A DNA stretch of 64,000 bases from Massariosphaeria phaeospora (Eukaryota > Ascomycota > Dothideomycetes > Pleosporales), in contig JAADJZ010000012.1 in the NCBI GenBank assembly GCA_011032825.1, positions 496,001 to 560,000 of the forward strand, read 5' to 3'. The notes under the pieces were generated by a model. It had not been told where the DNA came from. It searched no databases and worked only from the letters and a program-made list of their open reading frames with translations. Below, one piece after another: positions 22,461-34,616 of this stretch. Made by a program: the position numbers and the translations under genes. The number at the start of each line of letters is the position of its first letter. The stretch's first letter is position 1.

Positions 22461-24029
22461 GCCTTAAGATCGTTCGGGTTTTTGTTGTTGTTGTTGTTGT
22501 TGTGTAGTGAAAGTCAGAAGTAGATGGCAAAGGGATGAAGACTTTTCGCGCGCTGAGATGCGCGTGTTTTAGAGTTTAGCGTCGCCAAGCATTCCCTATT
22601 CTGGACGCTCAGGGGCGTCAGAAAATTCATGGAGATGCTCCTTTTCTCTACACGTCGCAGTTGTTACCGTAGATCACTCTGACTAAAATCAAGAGAGTGG
22701 AGCCGTATCTGGGGAACTTCGTCGTGAATGGAGTGGTACCTAATAGCTTCCTTTAGTAGAGCCGTTAAAGATAGAGCGTAGGTAGAAAGGCTGATGGGTA
22801 AGAAACCTCTGCTGTCAAGGTATTTAACTTCCTATCTGTTGTGTGTAAGGTTACAGCGCTTCGTGCTATATCAAGCGGAGTGTTTGCTATAGGTCACGTG
22901 ATCGTAATCTCACCCATAGCCACTCCTGCGTTCTGAAACAAACCGTGGTTGCATGCTACACAACTGTTTTCAGACTGAATTTCCAGAGACGATACAGTAT
23001 AATGCGAGTGTTGGTGAGCACCCCGAAAGCAGTAGGATTCCCAATAATCTCGTGATAAAAATAATATACAATGACGTCTTAGCGGGCTGCCACTATATTT
23101 CTCGAGATCTGTGGACACTGTGATGAGCTTGGTTTGTTTTAGGCATGCGCGGAGTGGCTTCCGTCTTGTGGATCGAACTATGAACCATGCATGGTTCATC
23201 GAGCTGACGCCACAATGCAAAACCAATAGTTTCCGCGAGCTCATCTCATTTGTTTGGAAATTCAAGTGAGTGAATCGTTTTATAGAGCGACCATAGTTCG
23301 TCCAGATTGACAACTCAATACCTATCACCCCAGCAACACCTAATCAACCTCAGACATCATCGTTCATTTGCATCGGCGACTATTCACAAAGTGGGCTGCC
23401 TAAGCGGTTATCTCTATAAATCAATCTTTAAAGATCACACCGCTTTAGATTTCGGATATTTCTTTGCGTCGAGTTGTTGTTGAAGGGTTACAGACGTTGA
23501 CGTCATCAGCGTAATACCCCACATTCAGATACTCGTGTTTTAACTCCTTCCCTCTAGCAGAATCGCTCACGATACTCCTGGCAGTCACTTTACAGAAATA
23601 ATGACATGTGCTCGCCCCGAAAACCGTATTATAACTCTTATGCCAGAGCGTTGACATCGTCACATTTCATCGCGCACTGTTGGAACCCTGAGAGTCCTTA
23701 ACCTACAAAAGTTTCATCAGCATCAGGACGTGGCCCGTCGCTCGCATAAAGTCTAATATATAATCAGCCGGGCTGGGTTGCTCCGTGCCCGTTCTAGCAT
23801 GATGGGATTAGACCAACACCAGGCGTTCCTATCACTACCGCAACGATACAGATTAAAACCGAGAGCCTGGATCAGCTTTCGAACCAGGCTGGGGAGTCGC
23901 ATCCGATCTTAATTTGAAAGGATTGCGATACTGGCTAAACAGACGACAGATCGTCGACGAGATCGTTCTTAAGGACTGTCAGAGTCCAGACCCGCATTGA
24001 AATAATCACCCACTGCCATATTCTTCAGT
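22461..24029. other. Intergenic, AT-rich
   Basis: About 1.57 kb between divergent genes. A (TTG)n run at 22482-22502 lies in the leader of the ATPase-side gene. A minus-strand frame of 144 codons at 22894-23328 has no recognisable motif and unlikely composition. Nothing else is seen. Confidence 0.45.
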
Positions 24030-24956
24030 ATGCATCTTACCGCTGTCACGTTCGCGATTTGCGCATTCGCTACCAATGCACAACAGCTCTCCTCAAAGCT
24101 CACCCAAGTCAAAGACTTCGGTCCGAACCCGCGGAATGTCTCCATGTACATCTATGTCCCAAAGAACCTCGCCGCGAAACCCCCGATTCTAGTAGTACCA
24201 CACTGGTGCCACGGCACAGCGCAACAAGCCTTCGAATACCGACCGTACGCTTCCCTCGGCGACCAGTACGGCTTTATTTCCATCTACCCGGACTCGCCAA
24301 ATAAAGCCGATCAATGCTGGGACGTTAGCAGTAAAGAAACACTCACACACGAAGGTGGAGGCGACGCACTAGGTATTGTGTCGATGGCCCGATGGGCATT
24401 GCAGAAATACAGCGGCGACAAAGACCGCGTGTTCGTCACAGGAACGAGCTCGGGCGCCATGATGACAAACGTGCTCGTCGGCTCGTACCCCGACGTTTTT
24501 GCAGCGGGCAGTGCCTGGGCCGGCGTCCCCTTTGGCTGCTTCGCCGGCAATGGCTTCGGCGTGTGGAGCGACCCCTGCGCCTCGGGAAAACTCATCAGGA
24601 ATGGCTCCGAATGGGCAGCTATAGTCAAGAATGCGTATCCGGGACACACTGGCTTTCGACCGAAACTGCAAGTGCTACACGGAACAGCAGATACCGTGCT
24701 TTACCCGCAGAACTTCAAGGAAGAAATCAAGCAGTGGACGAGCGTTTTCGGTGTAAGCGAGACGCCGACGCACACGACGATGGATGTGCCATTGAAGGGG
24801 TGGACAAGGACGAAGTACGGGCCGAATTTTGAGGCGTATGAGGCGCAAGGGGTGACTCATGATATTCCGAACCAAGCAGATCTTGTTATGGAGTATTTCG
24901 ATTTGAAATGTACTGGGAATGGTACCGTTTGCTATTCAAGGACGTCGGGGCCATAG
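24030..24956 (+). CDS. Secreted carbohydrate esterase family 1 (acetyl xylan/feruloyl esterase-like)
   Basis: Intronless, 308 residues, with signal peptide MHLTAVTFAICAFATNAQ. It has the PHB-depolymerase/CE1 alpha/beta-hydrolase fold: strand-loop PPILVVPHWCHGTAQQAFEY, then the nucleophile motif GTSSG with Ser140, Asp220 in LHGTADTVLYPQN and His276 in GVTHDIPNQ. The catalytic triad is therefore complete. Paired cysteines (CHG, QCWD, FGCF, DPCA, LKCTG...C) fit a disulphide-bonded extracellular enzyme. Likely substrates are acetylated xylan or feruloylated arabinoxylan; the two cannot be separated by eye. No cellulose-binding module is attached. Confidence 0.9.
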   Translation: MHLTAVTFAICAFATNAQQLSSKLTQVKDFGPNPRNVSMYIYVPKNLAAKPPILVVPHWCHGTAQQAFEYRPYASLGDQYGFISIYPDSPNKADQCWDVSSKETLTHEGGGDALGIVSMARWALQKYSGDKDRVFVTGTSSGAMMTNVLVGSYPDVFAAGSAWAGVPFGCFAGNGFGVWSDPCASGKLIRNGSEWAAIVKNAYPGHTGFRPKLQVLHGTADTVLYPQNFKEEIKQWTSVFGVSETPTHTTMDVPLKGWTRTKYGPNFEAYEAQGVTHDIPNQADLVMEYFDLKCTGNGTVCYSRTSGP

Positions 24957-25582
24957 AGGGAGGAAGATCAGTCCATACTGAATGCCAGATGAGAAGGCTA
25001 CTCAACACTGTTTATATTCAATTTTGTCCGCTGAAGGGTTCAGTTCTCGCGATCATCGGGAGGTTGTGGCCAATGGCGTACCATAATCTTCAATTCTGGA
25101 AATGTAGACTCATCTACTCTAGCAAAGGGCATATGCGATTCTATTAGTCAACAGTAGACGTGTTTTGAAGTTCCTCATCTCTTCATAAGCGTTCAAATAC
25201 TCCTACATCAATATCCGAATCTTCCTATCAAAAACCAACACGTCCAAATCCAACAAAGCATCTACTTTCCCCCTTGACAAGCGCATATACATTCACCTTA
25301 CGCCTATTCTTCACACCCAAATCGCGCATCCACAGCCTTCATTCCATGCCCCCAAACTCCCTATATATCCACCTCCCCAGCACCCACCTACCCACTCTAT
25401 TTCTACCTTCTCGAAACCCCACGTATACCCAAATACTACGATATCCCAGTTCTAGACTCCCAGCTCCCAAGCCCAAGCCCAAGCCCTCTACAACAACTGC
25501 CAAACCGCCCACCAACCGAAAACATCCCTCAAACCAACTACGCCGTCCCTCTCTCCCTATCTGGCCCTTTCTCCTTGCACCA

Positions 25583-25762
25583 ATGCCCTCCCCCCATCGA
25601 CCCTGGCACTGCTGCCACTGCACTTCCGAAAACCCGCCGCAAGACGGCGCCGAGCCAGCGCGCTGTACAAGCTGTGGCCACTTTTGGTGTTACTTGTGTA
25701 AAGCGCAGGCAGTGAAGCGGAAAAAGGGTATTGAGAAGAGTAGTTATAAAGCAGGAGCGTAG
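25583..25762 (+). CDS. Small cysteine-rich zinc-binding protein, 59 residues
   Basis: From the ATG at 25583 the protein starts MPSPHRPWHCCHCTSENPP and continues with ARCTSCGHFWCYLC, giving CxxC...CxxC...CxxC spacing like a zinc ribbon or truncated RanBP2/RING-like finger. It ends in a basic tail (KAQAVKRKKGIEKSS). The frame is open far upstream (to 25274), but that part is proline-rich low-complexity sequence; the later start is preferred because the zinc module begins there. Small proteins of this kind are common in Dothideomycetes, and their role is unknown. Confidence 0.55.
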   Translation: MPSPHRPWHCCHCTSENPPQDGAEPARCTSCGHFWCYLCKAQAVKRKKGIEKSSYKAGA

Positions 25763-25856
25763 GGCAGCACGAGAAAAAAGAGTGGTGGTAGAGGTACTGT
25801 TTGCCCGCCAGGATAGGTCTAATATTGTAGCTCATCTCAAGCTAGTCTCTTTCTCC

Positions 25857-27101
25857 TCACTCACACGTGAAATCCGGCACAGTTCTCGATGGGCTCCACC
25901 ACTCATCGTTCCGTTTGTCAAACCCCAGCAACTTGCCCTCCCTCCTCACCAGCCACTTCCAGTACTTCCATGCATGGTACGCGTCGCGCCCGAAACTGTG
26001 CCACGAAGTGATCGTTAGTTTGTCCGACGCATGCTCAACGAGATACTTCGTTGGGCACGAGCGACAACGCCAGTACGCCTTATCTCCTGCGCGGACGGCA
26101 TCCATCTGCTCTCGTTCGAGGGGTGTCGGTTTCTTGAATGCACTCACGTCGACGCCTGTTCGCGCTGCTGCAGGCAGAACGGACAGGATAGCGTGGGTAA
26201 AGAGTGGTCCGTTGAGCTCGATGCTGCCTCTCATTTGCATGGAACGTTCGGGTATGTCGGTTGTAGTAGACTGATGCGGACAGAGGCGAATCGGGAGAGA
26301 GAGCAGATCTTTCGCAACTAGAGCTTTATTGCCCATGCTTTGGAAAGTGTGAACGTGCTTAACAACGAGGTTACCGTCGACGCGCCGTCCCGAAGAAGCA
26401 AGGCCCCAAATGATGCTGCGTTTCGCGATCGTGAATTCACCTGCCAGGAGGTCGATTTCTGGACCGAAACTGTTCTTCGACGCAAAACTCTCTGATGTTT
26501 TCATTGCGTCGAAGATGTGTGTAAAGACTAGGTTGTAGCAATGTGATTCATCCTTGGGCAGGTAATCAATCATGGCGTTTTGTCCAAAGCAACATTTTGT
26601 CAATTTTGTTTCGCGATGACTCCTAGGTGGTTGGAGTGGCGGATGGAGCGCGTTGCACCTGACGCAGAATTCGAGAATATGGCCCCAGTCTTGCACAAGC
26701 AGTGCAGAAAAAGCCTGCCGGTCATCAGACCATTGTTTTAATTTCTTGTATTGTGCCCAGGATTGTGTTCCAACCACGTCAGCAGCTTCTTTGCATGTCA
26801 GAGTGAGACTGATGGTGGACGCGAGGGGTAGGCGATTCGCGATGTCCCGTACAAGTTCCCTAGGAAGGCTGAAGAGGCGGCTCTGTCGGTTTGGATCTGC
26901 TTCAAGCTCGCTCTGAGACCGCGCAAGGGATTCAAGAGCTGGCTTTTGTGGTAGGCGGCGATTCCTGTTTGTTTTGGCTGGCGCGACTGGTGCTGACTTT
27001 TGCTGCGTTCGATTTCGCATGCTTCTTTGTACTTTCTCCGCGCTTCGGTCTGGCTGCGCACCGTTGCGAGTGATTCTGCGTGCTGCCTTGGGCATGTTCA
27101 C
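25857..27101 (-). CDS. F-box protein
   Basis: Intronless, 414 residues; a second in-frame ATG lies two codons later. The N-terminus is basic and disordered (residues 1-70). An F-box follows at about 76-120 (LFSLPRELVRDIANRLPLASTISLTLTCKEA), which would bind Skp1 in an SCF ubiquitin ligase. Two cysteine pairs, FCVRCNALH near 150 and WRCRSCPTKYLVEH near 360, may bind zinc and frame the C-terminal substrate domain. No leucine-rich or WD repeats are visible. Divergent from QTRT2 (starts about 600 bases apart). Confidence 0.82.
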   Translation of the reverse strand: MNMPKAARRITRNGAQPDRSAEKVQRSMRNRTQQKSAPVAPAKTNRNRRLPQKPALESLARSQSELEADPNRQSRLFSLPRELVRDIANRLPLASTISLTLTCKEAADVVGTQSWAQYKKLKQWSDDRQAFSALLVQDWGHILEFCVRCNALHPPLQPPRSHRETKLTKCCFGQNAMIDYLPKDESHCYNLVFTHIFDAMKTSESFASKNSFGPEIDLLAGEFTIAKRSIIWGLASSGRRVDGNLVVKHVHTFQSMGNKALVAKDLLSLPIRLCPHQSTTTDIPERSMQMRGSIELNGPLFTHAILSVLPAAARTGVDVSAFKKPTPLEREQMDAVRAGDKAYWRCRSCPTKYLVEHASDKLTITSWHSFGRDAYHAWKYWKWLVRREGKLLGFDKRNDEWWSPSRTVPDFTCE

Positions 27102-27707
27102 GAGTCAGGGGTCGATCAGTTTTGTTAAGGATGGTTATCGGAAGACAGAAAAGAACAGTTGCAGCAAGACGTGGACGAGATATATAAAGTAAGGATGCGG
27201 GTGCTTCGGGCAGGGCGGCACCAGCACCAGCGCTATGTGCTTTGAGCGGAACTAGTACCAAAACGGGCTTAAGAATAGTGGACTGCGCGATCTTTTGTTG
27301 GAGAAATCTCTCATGGAATATGTCGTGGAAGGCTTTGGCGGACAGCGGTGATCCTGAGTAGCCGGCCACAGCTTGAGTTCAGGTCTAGTCAAGACCAGTT
27401 GGTGGATACGCAAGCCCAGGCGGGCTCCTGTGTAATGGACGAAACGTTTTGATGACTATCGTGGATGTGGACGGCGAGTTGCTTGCTCAAAGCGGGGAGA
27501 TGACCTCGGGAGTTGGAAATCTTGCCCTGAAACGCGTCATCACGTGGACTCACCATGCACAGGCCCTTTCGGTCCCCGCCGCCAAGGTTGATATCGACTC
27601 TCGGAACCACCACGACGCAACAGCGAAGACACAGCGGATCACTACATATCGACCATGCACAGCTCTACCCGGCAGTCCCGCTCGTGAGCCCGTGTCCGCT
27701 TCTCACC

Positions 27708-29250
27708 ATGACCCAGCCAGCGAGACTCGACCAGCTGCCGCCCGAAATGCTCGACTTCGCCCTCCTCAAGACGACAGGCACCCTGGCAGCGCGTCTCGGC
27801 CGCCTGTCGCTGCCGGGCAGGAGCAACATCCTCACGCCCGCCTTCCTCGGCAACACGTCGCGCGGCGTGCTGCCGCACATATCGCCGGACAATTTCCGCA
27901 AACTCGTCGAGCTAGAGGGCGTCTACATGGCGCTGGAAGACTGTACGCGGATGCTCCACACTCCACTCTGCATGCCGTGGCGCTGATCGAAGCACAGTTG
28001 TGGAGAAACACCCGCAGAAAACACCTCCCATACTCCAGTTCGACGTGCCCGATCCGCTCCGCCGCTTCGTCGCCCTGCCCAAAGATACGCTCGTCGTGCT
28101 CGGCGCGCGCCGCCAGCCGCCTATTGCAACCCCAATGTCGAACACGAATGCCGAAGTCACATTGTCGACGTCGGTGGGCTTCCGGTCGATCAGCTCGGAA
28201 TACTACACGGCGGCGGTGCGGAAACTGCAGCCGGATATTGTTGTGGGATTGGCGGACATACCCTATGGCCAGGAGTCGATTGGGTTGAAGAGAAAGGACA
28301 AAATGAGCGACCGCACAGAATCGTGGCTCAGAGACTTGATCGCGAAGAGGGCCTCGATTGAGCAGGGAGACCCGCGCTTCAGTATATTTGCGCCCATATT
28401 ACCCATCGATCGCGACCTGCAATCGTGGTACCTGGAGCATCTCGTGGACGATATGGTGGACCAGATCAGCGGAGTAGCCATCTACGACGCCTATCTCCTA
28501 GACGACCTACCAGACGAATTGCACGCGCTCCCGCGACTATCGTGCCACATGCCCGCCAGCCCGCAGGAACTGTTACGCCAAATTAGCCTAGGCATGGACC
28601 TCTTCACCATCCCCTTCATTTCCTCAGCCACCGACGCAGGCATATCCCTCGACTTCACGTTCCCCGCGCCTCAAAGCGCAGAGTCCGACTCTACCCCGCG
28701 AAGATCATTGGGCGTCGACATGTGGCTAGCCGAACACGCCGTCGCCGTAACGCCGCTCACCGAAGGCTGCGCCTGCTACGCCTGCACGCAGCACCACCGC
28801 GCCTACATCCAGCACCTGCTCTCCGCCAAAGAGATGCTCGGCTGGCTGCTCCTCCAGCTGCACAACCACGCCGTCCTCTCCTCCTTCTTCGCCGGCGTCC
28901 GCGCCTCCATCGCAGCCGGCACCTTCGACGCCGACGTCGCCGCCTTCGAAGCCTTCTACGAGCCTGCGCTGCCCGCGAAAACCGGCCAGGGCCCGCGCGT
29001 GCGCGGCTACCAGTTCCAGAGCGCGGACCACGGCCACGCGGCGCGCAAGAACCCGAAGGCGTTTAGGAGTCTGGACGAGTTGGCTAAGCTGAAGGCTATG
29101 CATGGGCAGCAGCCGAATCGCAAGCCGCAGATGCAGGATGTGATTGATGACGAGGCGTTGGTGGGCTTGGTGCAGATGGAGGGCGTGGACCCGGCGGTGC
29201 AGTTGGAGAGTTTGAAGGTGGAGGATGCGGATGGGGATGACAAGGCGTAG
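27708..29250 (+). CDS. QTRT2: Queuine tRNA-ribosyltransferase accessory subunit 2
   Basis: Non-catalytic partner of the eukaryotic tRNA-guanine transglycosylase that inserts queuine at wobble position 34. Exons 27708-27942 and 27998-29250 join in phase to 495 residues. The intron is 55 bases; the splice restores ALEDFVEKHP. The zinc site is complete: Cys336, Cys338, Cys341 and His367 (C-x-C-x2-C-x25-H, in GCACYAC...QLHNH). TIM-barrel segments SNILTPAFLGNTSRGVLPHI, YDAYLLDDLPDELH and GVDMWLAEHAVA fit the family. The start at 27708 is placed at MTQPARLDQLPPEML; an upstream in-frame ATG at 27555 would add a low-complexity extension that could be a mitochondrial presequence. Confidence 0.93.
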
Positions 29251-30709
29251 AGATGTACTTTTGACTTGAAATGTGGGCTTTTCGGGTCTGTACGATTCTC
29301 GTATACGTTCCAACGTCGCTGCTGCAACGAAATAGATATCACGTGACTCGGATCCGGAGAGAACCCTACACGATATATACCCCTCGGGCGTATAAGCTAG
29401 ATTGATGCTGAAGGGACCCAACAAGATGATGCACATACCTACACAGCCGCAGCAGCATCAATGCCACCGCCGTCCTTTCCTCTCTCTCTCTGCCGTCACA
29501 GGCAAACTCCCGACGTCCGACATCCAATTCCATCCGCCAACAGCGCAGCACCGCACAGCCTAATCCACAGATACTTATACTTCTCTAAGTACCTAATCCA
29601 GCCCAACCCACCAAACCCACTCAACTGAACTCCCCTCCACTCTTCCACTATTCTTCCATCTACGATCAACCTTTGCTCCACAAAATACATACCCAATCTT
29701 CCATGCATGCGTAATCCCTGTAACAGCTATACACAGACAGCCCCGAGACAGATAGAGATAGACTACGCCAACACTAACACGCACAACACCTACTTTTCTG
29801 GTCCTCCTATAGGTAGCACATCGATATGTCTGCTCGTAGCTAGGCTGGGCTGGGCTGGGCTGGGCTGGGCTAGGTAGACAGGACAATGGATCTGCGTCTG
29901 TTACGTACGTTACACGCCTACAGCAGAGCAGAGCAGGGCTTAGGCAAAGTGAACTGAACTGAATCGAACAGAAACATAATTGAGCTGGGACAGGTGCAGT
30001 GATACGGTAATACAGTAGGCAAGTAGGGATGTTTACTAGCTGTGTTGTACGGTATATATCTACCACACATGTATATATGTACTATGTAGCGAGGCACGCT
30101 ACTAACCCCAACATGCATGGCGTCAATTCAATTCCGTATCTGCTGTAGAGAGGGTTTGCGTCTGTCTCTTCTAGTGCGGTGCAGTTTAGTGCAGTTCCGT
30201 TCCGTTCTAGTTTATTTCACTTCTAGTCCTGTTCTGGCTTTATTCTCCGTCTTGATCTCCATCTCCGTCGAATCTCCATCTCCATCTCCATCTCCATCTC
30301 GTCCTCGTGGTCCTCGTCCAGATCAGATCAAATCGAATCGAATCGACTCAGACCAGTTCATATCGACTCCCCACGCACACGTCCATTCATTCATTCATTC
30401 ATACCCACCGCCACCCACCATCCATTCACCTACCCACCTAGACAAGAAACAAGAAGCGCCAAGTACTCTTGAGAAACTAAGCCGAACTGCAAGCAGACGA
30501 AAATGAAGACGGAAACGAAGACGAAAATGGAGACAGGCACAGAGACAGGCACAGACACGAAAACCAAAAGACACACAAAAAATAACAGGGCTCGTCCCAG
30601 TCTGGCTGGGTACGCTGCACTCTCAAAGCGGAACGTATATAAGTACGCACACGCACACGCACACGCACACGCCAACATGAACATCGACGTCGTCAATGTT
30701 GGCGGATAC
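29251..30709. repeat. Intergenic region rich in simple repeats
   Basis: About 1.46 kb between the stops of QTRT2 and the SAT4-like gene. Simple repeats seen: GGGCT units at 29843-29871, ATCTCC at 30272-30300, CATT at 30383-30402 and ACGCAC at 30644-30672. There are also AACTGA-type words near 29947-29962. No credible gene was found. Confidence 0.65.
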
Positions 30710-32134
30710 TTACACTGTACTACTAACCGCCGCCTCTGCCCTACCGCCCTGATTCTCTACCGATGTCTCACGCTCGCCGTCGCCTTCGGCGCGACCCAGC
30801 ACCTCGCTGCGGACGTGGAACTCCGTGGTCTTGACGATGCCTTCTTTAGCGGCGCGTTGCTTCTGCGCCGCCGCCGGTGGTTGTGGTGTATGGGGCATGC
30901 CGCATACGTGCTCTAGCTCAGCGCGGGGCCATGTCGAGTCTTCGCTTTGTGCCGGCGCCGCACTGTGCGCGGATTTCGCGGTTCCCGCACTGTGGCCCGA
31001 AGACGAAGTCGAAGTCGGAGTCGAGCCCGGCGGTGTAAGCGAGGAGCAGCCGGTGTGGATCTCAATGATGTAGTGCGCAGGGCGAAGGGCGCGCAGCTGC
31101 TGCGAGAGACGCAGGGAGCGTGAGTCACGGGTGCCGCTGGGGTGGGACGACGTCGTGTAGTTGAGGTAGTTTGTAGCCGCGCCGCCGTGCTTAGGCGAGG
31201 AGAGGATGCCGAGGTGGCGGAGCGTGTGCTCAAAGGGCGATTTGAGACAGGGGATGCAGGCGGCGAGGATGCCCGTCTGCTCTTCGAGCACGCTCCAGAG
31301 CGTCAGGTCGACGCCGTCCCAGAGCGCGTCGCCAGTTTTTCCGTAGCTGGTGACGAGCGACGTCTTCACGATGCTGCAGGCCGTGGCGAAGACGCCGAGA
31401 CCCATTAAGCAGCAGAGCACGATTTTCTCGCGCAGCGGGCAGTGCATGGTGCGGATGAAGGAGATGGGCACGGTGGCGAGGATGAGGTCGGTCGAGATGC
31501 CGATGGCCGAGTTGACGTAGAGGCTGATGAAGGAAGACTGCTTCTTTGCGCAACGCGCGTTCGGGTGGCCGGCTCGATCCCATACTGCGGCCAACGGGAA
31601 GCACTGGACTAGTTGGAAGACGAGGCTCGCGGTGCAAGAAGCCACCTGGATCGCGATCATGCTCCAGAGAAAGATTCGCCAGGGCGGGCTGTGTTTGATG
31701 CGTAGGAGCATGCAAGCGATGCTGATCTTAATGAACATCATGCAGGCAGCCCAGGGGACCATCGTGGCGAAGAGTAGATGTTGGGCTGTTACCTGGTCGG
31801 CCGCGGGGACGTAGTAGTTGTGTCTACCAGCGCCGTAATGCATGGCGCAGATCCAGAGTACCCATTCTGAGAGAGCAAGCCCCTGGGATATGCTCATCAG
31901 TACTGTGACTAGTGCGTGTACGTGGAACGAGATTCAATCGAGGAGAAGTCTTACCAGTGCGAATGTAATGGTGTAGTCATCCCAACCTAGTCGTTTGTGT
32001 CGGATCCGCGTGTATAGTCGTGCTCCGAACAGGACAAGTGCAACAATGTACAACGATGCAGTGATGCCTTGGAGACGAGGAGCAACTGTGACGTTGGGGC
32101 CGGGAGGAACCTTTGACGGTGGAGTCCCCGCCAT
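30710..32134 (-). CDS. Fungal rhodopsin/SAT4-type seven-helix membrane protein
   Basis: Exons 31955-32134 and 30710-31882 join in phase to 450 residues; the 72-base intron is 31883-31954. Helix 1 is followed by LYTRIRHKRLGWDDYT. Later markers are FIKISIACMLLRIKHSPPWR, VQCFPLAAVWDR, CAKKQSSFISLYVNSAIGISTDLILATVPISFI and SLVTSYGKTGDALWDGVDLTLWSVLEEQTGILAACIPCLKSP (family-typical WSxxEExxGIxAACxPxL). A long Ser/Thr/Pro-rich cytoplasmic tail (about 150 residues) follows. It belongs to the same family as the gene at 5507-6883 but is a distinct subgroup. Function unknown. Confidence 0.9.
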
Positions 32135-33436
32135 GCTGATATCAAAACATACCCGCAAAGGAGAGAACAAGAAGAGTGAGGAAGAAAAGAAACGCCAGAG
32201 TTGTCAAGACTGGGGCAGTGAGAAAGCCTGGGAGAGCTTGGGAGACATTCAATGTGAAGATTGGCTTCCTCCACCACGCACACTCTAATCTCAGTAAGCT
32301 GTCAACGCTCATTACACAACCTCCAGGTGACTGCTTTCGTTAGTGGTACCAATGCAAGGCTCCAAACCTCCGATAGCATGATCGACCTCTAGGAAGAGGT
32401 GTTTTGCGGGGTGAACCAATCACGACCAACAGCAGTCAAAATCGATCTCCTGCGCATACAGATCCGATAACAGCCCGCAGCCCTTCTGGACGTTCGACCA
32501 CTCTTCCACGATGATTCCATGCTCTTACTAGATTGTTCATCTACCACTCTCCCCACAATATGAATCTTGTGACTGCTGCCCGTTTAGGCTAATGGCTACC
32601 ATCGGGCGAAAGTGCTTGGTGGCGTAGGATATTCGATCACTTCAATCGGCCTGTTGCGGGGCACGGAAGATTAAAAAAGATGGTATCTGTGACCATCAGA
32701 GGTAGTCGTTTTCATCAGAAGTTGTCCCGGGTATGATTAGGCTCGTCCGCGATTTCGACCGAGGTGCCTGAGAGAGTCCGATGCAGTGCAAAAAAACTAG
32801 CCTGTATCGCATACTCGCGGTGCCACAACTCCGGTCGGCTCGATTTCAAACGCAGAGGCAGGATATCAGGTGTTGAGACGTGTGACGTGTGTTGAAGACG
32901 TAGTTTAGGTGTTGGAAAGCTGCAGGTAGTGGGGAAATGGGTACAACGTCCTAAAACAGGAGTCCATGAGGTAGGTCTACGACGAACAAAGTGCGATAAA
33001 ACAAGTCCCGTCCGATATGTCAGTCTGCCAGAAACTACAGACGTCCGAAGTAATGGAGGACTTGTTCGTTGTGCCCCTGTGGGGCCTGCTGCTCTGGTCG
33101 TTGCGAAGGCTGGGTTTCCAAGCAGTTTTTAACAGAAGACGAAGCATAACAGTTCGAAAAGGTACTCGAGATGTTGGTCAGCACAAGAGCAAGAGAGGAT
33201 GTGGGGATGAGAGGGAGACAAGAGACAGGACGGGAAGCCACAACCACCACTAGCCACTACTCGCCCCACATTCGGAGTAGCGACCCTGCCCCAGCCGAAC
33301 AAACGCCGTCAGCCCTACGAGAAACCTCGGACCATCACACCACACCCGTCCACTTTGCACGACATCCCGCGCAAAACACTCCAGACCCATCTTCTCCCCC
33401 CCACACACACCAATTCCGCCTCCCCCGCCATCTACC
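32135..33436. promoter_or_regulatory. Divergent intergenic region
   Basis: About 1.3 kb between the start of the SAT4-like gene (minus) and the small one-helix gene (plus). Only chance frames are seen. The last 150 bases are a C-rich leader for the plus-strand gene. Confidence 0.45.
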
Positions 33437-34061
33437 ATGAACACCGTAAGCCGCGCCCCAATCTCCAAGCCCGGGAGCCGCAACAACTAACTAAACCCGC
33501 GCTCTAGGTACGCTCCGTATAGTACGTCACCTCCACCTCACCTCTACCGCTCATACAGTACCCATGCTATGCTATCTCCCAAACCAACCAAACCGAACCA
33601 AACAATTTCAACTGAACTGAACTGAACTGAACTGAACTGAACTGAACTGGCTTGACTAACTCTTCCGCAGCTACGGCTGGGCCACCCTCATCGTCGCCGG
33701 CGGCGGCGCCTACTACTTCGCGAAACGCAGCATCAACGCCGACCGCGCGGCCAAAGTTGACGCCGAGCACAAGCGGCGGCTGGCGCAGTACCAGCTAGAG
33801 CAGCAATACACGCCCCGATCCACCCCCCAATCCACGCCACAAAACACCACCGGCCCCATAACCGCCGAACTCAGCAAACGCACCGCTACCGCCGACACAG
33901 CGCCGCTTCACAGCGCAACATCGAATCCTAGTCAGGAGGCGAGCGCGGATCCGGCAGCGACGCGGCATGCGCCGGAGGACGAGGCGCAGAGGGCGTTGGA
34001 GAAGAGCAAGTATGAGGCGAGTGAGGTGTTTCGGTCGCGGAAGGGGGATAGGTTTTCGTGA
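33437..34061 (+). CDS. Small single-helix protein (DUF4748-like)
   Basis: Exons 33437-33445 (9 bases), 33508-33521 (14 bases) and 33671-34061 join in phase to 137 residues beginning MNTVRSVYYGWATLIVAGGG. The first intron has a CTAACTAAAC branch and TCTAG; the second has GTACGT and CGCAG. Residues about 8-25 form one glycine-rich hydrophobic helix, followed by AYYFAKRSINADRAAK, which resembles the fungal DUF4748 family of small, possibly mitochondrial proteins. The rest is hydrophilic, with a Thr/Pro/Gln-rich linker and a C-terminal helix ALEKSKYEASEVFRSRKGDRFS. Because exons 1 and 2 are tiny, the gene is easy to miss. Confidence 0.72.
33611..33649. repeat. ACTGA pentanucleotide microsatellite inside an intron
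   Basis: About eight head-to-tail copies of ACTGA lie in the second intron (33522-33670) of the small one-helix gene, just before its CTTGACTAAC branch site. Confidence 0.85.
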
Positions 34062-34616
34062 GGAGGGTGAAGTTCGGTGCGGTTCGGGGTGGGGGTTGGG
34101 GGTGGTATATTGTTTGGGTGAGGTGAAGTGAGGGGAGGGGAGGGGAGTGTTTGAAGAAGCATAGGATCAGATGGGATGGGATGGGATCCAACCTGCCTCG
34201 ATGGGATTGAGGTGTGAGGTCTTGCGTATATCATATCATGTCATGTTAGTGGGTGTGGGTGGGAACAGTAAAACCATCACCTTAGCGAGGGGTTTGTAGC
34301 ACTTGCATGGAAAGCGCGAATGGAAACTCCCAACTCATTGCTTTTCTATCCCTTTCACAGCGCACTGGGCGATGAAATAGGACACAAAGTTTGGTCCTGG
34401 GATATGTGTGCGGCGGGGGCGAAGCGTGTTGCTTGCTTGCTCATTTTCTACTAGTACAATCCCAGCATACATTCATTTCCCGCGGACGCGACATCGCCAC
34501 AAAGAGCACACATTGCCTCTCTTCAATGCGATAAAATCAGGGTATCAACCGACTTGTTCCCCCGCCGCCACACCTGTGCATCGTAAGATTCTTGAACCCC
34601 CCAACTGCTCGACAAT

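Noticed and set aside
22894..23328. 144-codon minus-strand frame
   Set aside because: Irregular composition, no motif, no promoter or splice context, and it lies in AT-rich DNA where long frames arise by chance.
29593..30066. 157-codon minus-strand frame with cysteine- and proline-rich sequence
   Set aside because: It runs through GGGCT repeats, and its composition is that of simple-sequence DNA.
30117..30916. Two plus-strand frames (129 and 137 codons)
   Set aside because: They are translations of ATCTCC, CATT and ACGCAC repeats, and the second overlaps the SAT4-like gene antisense.
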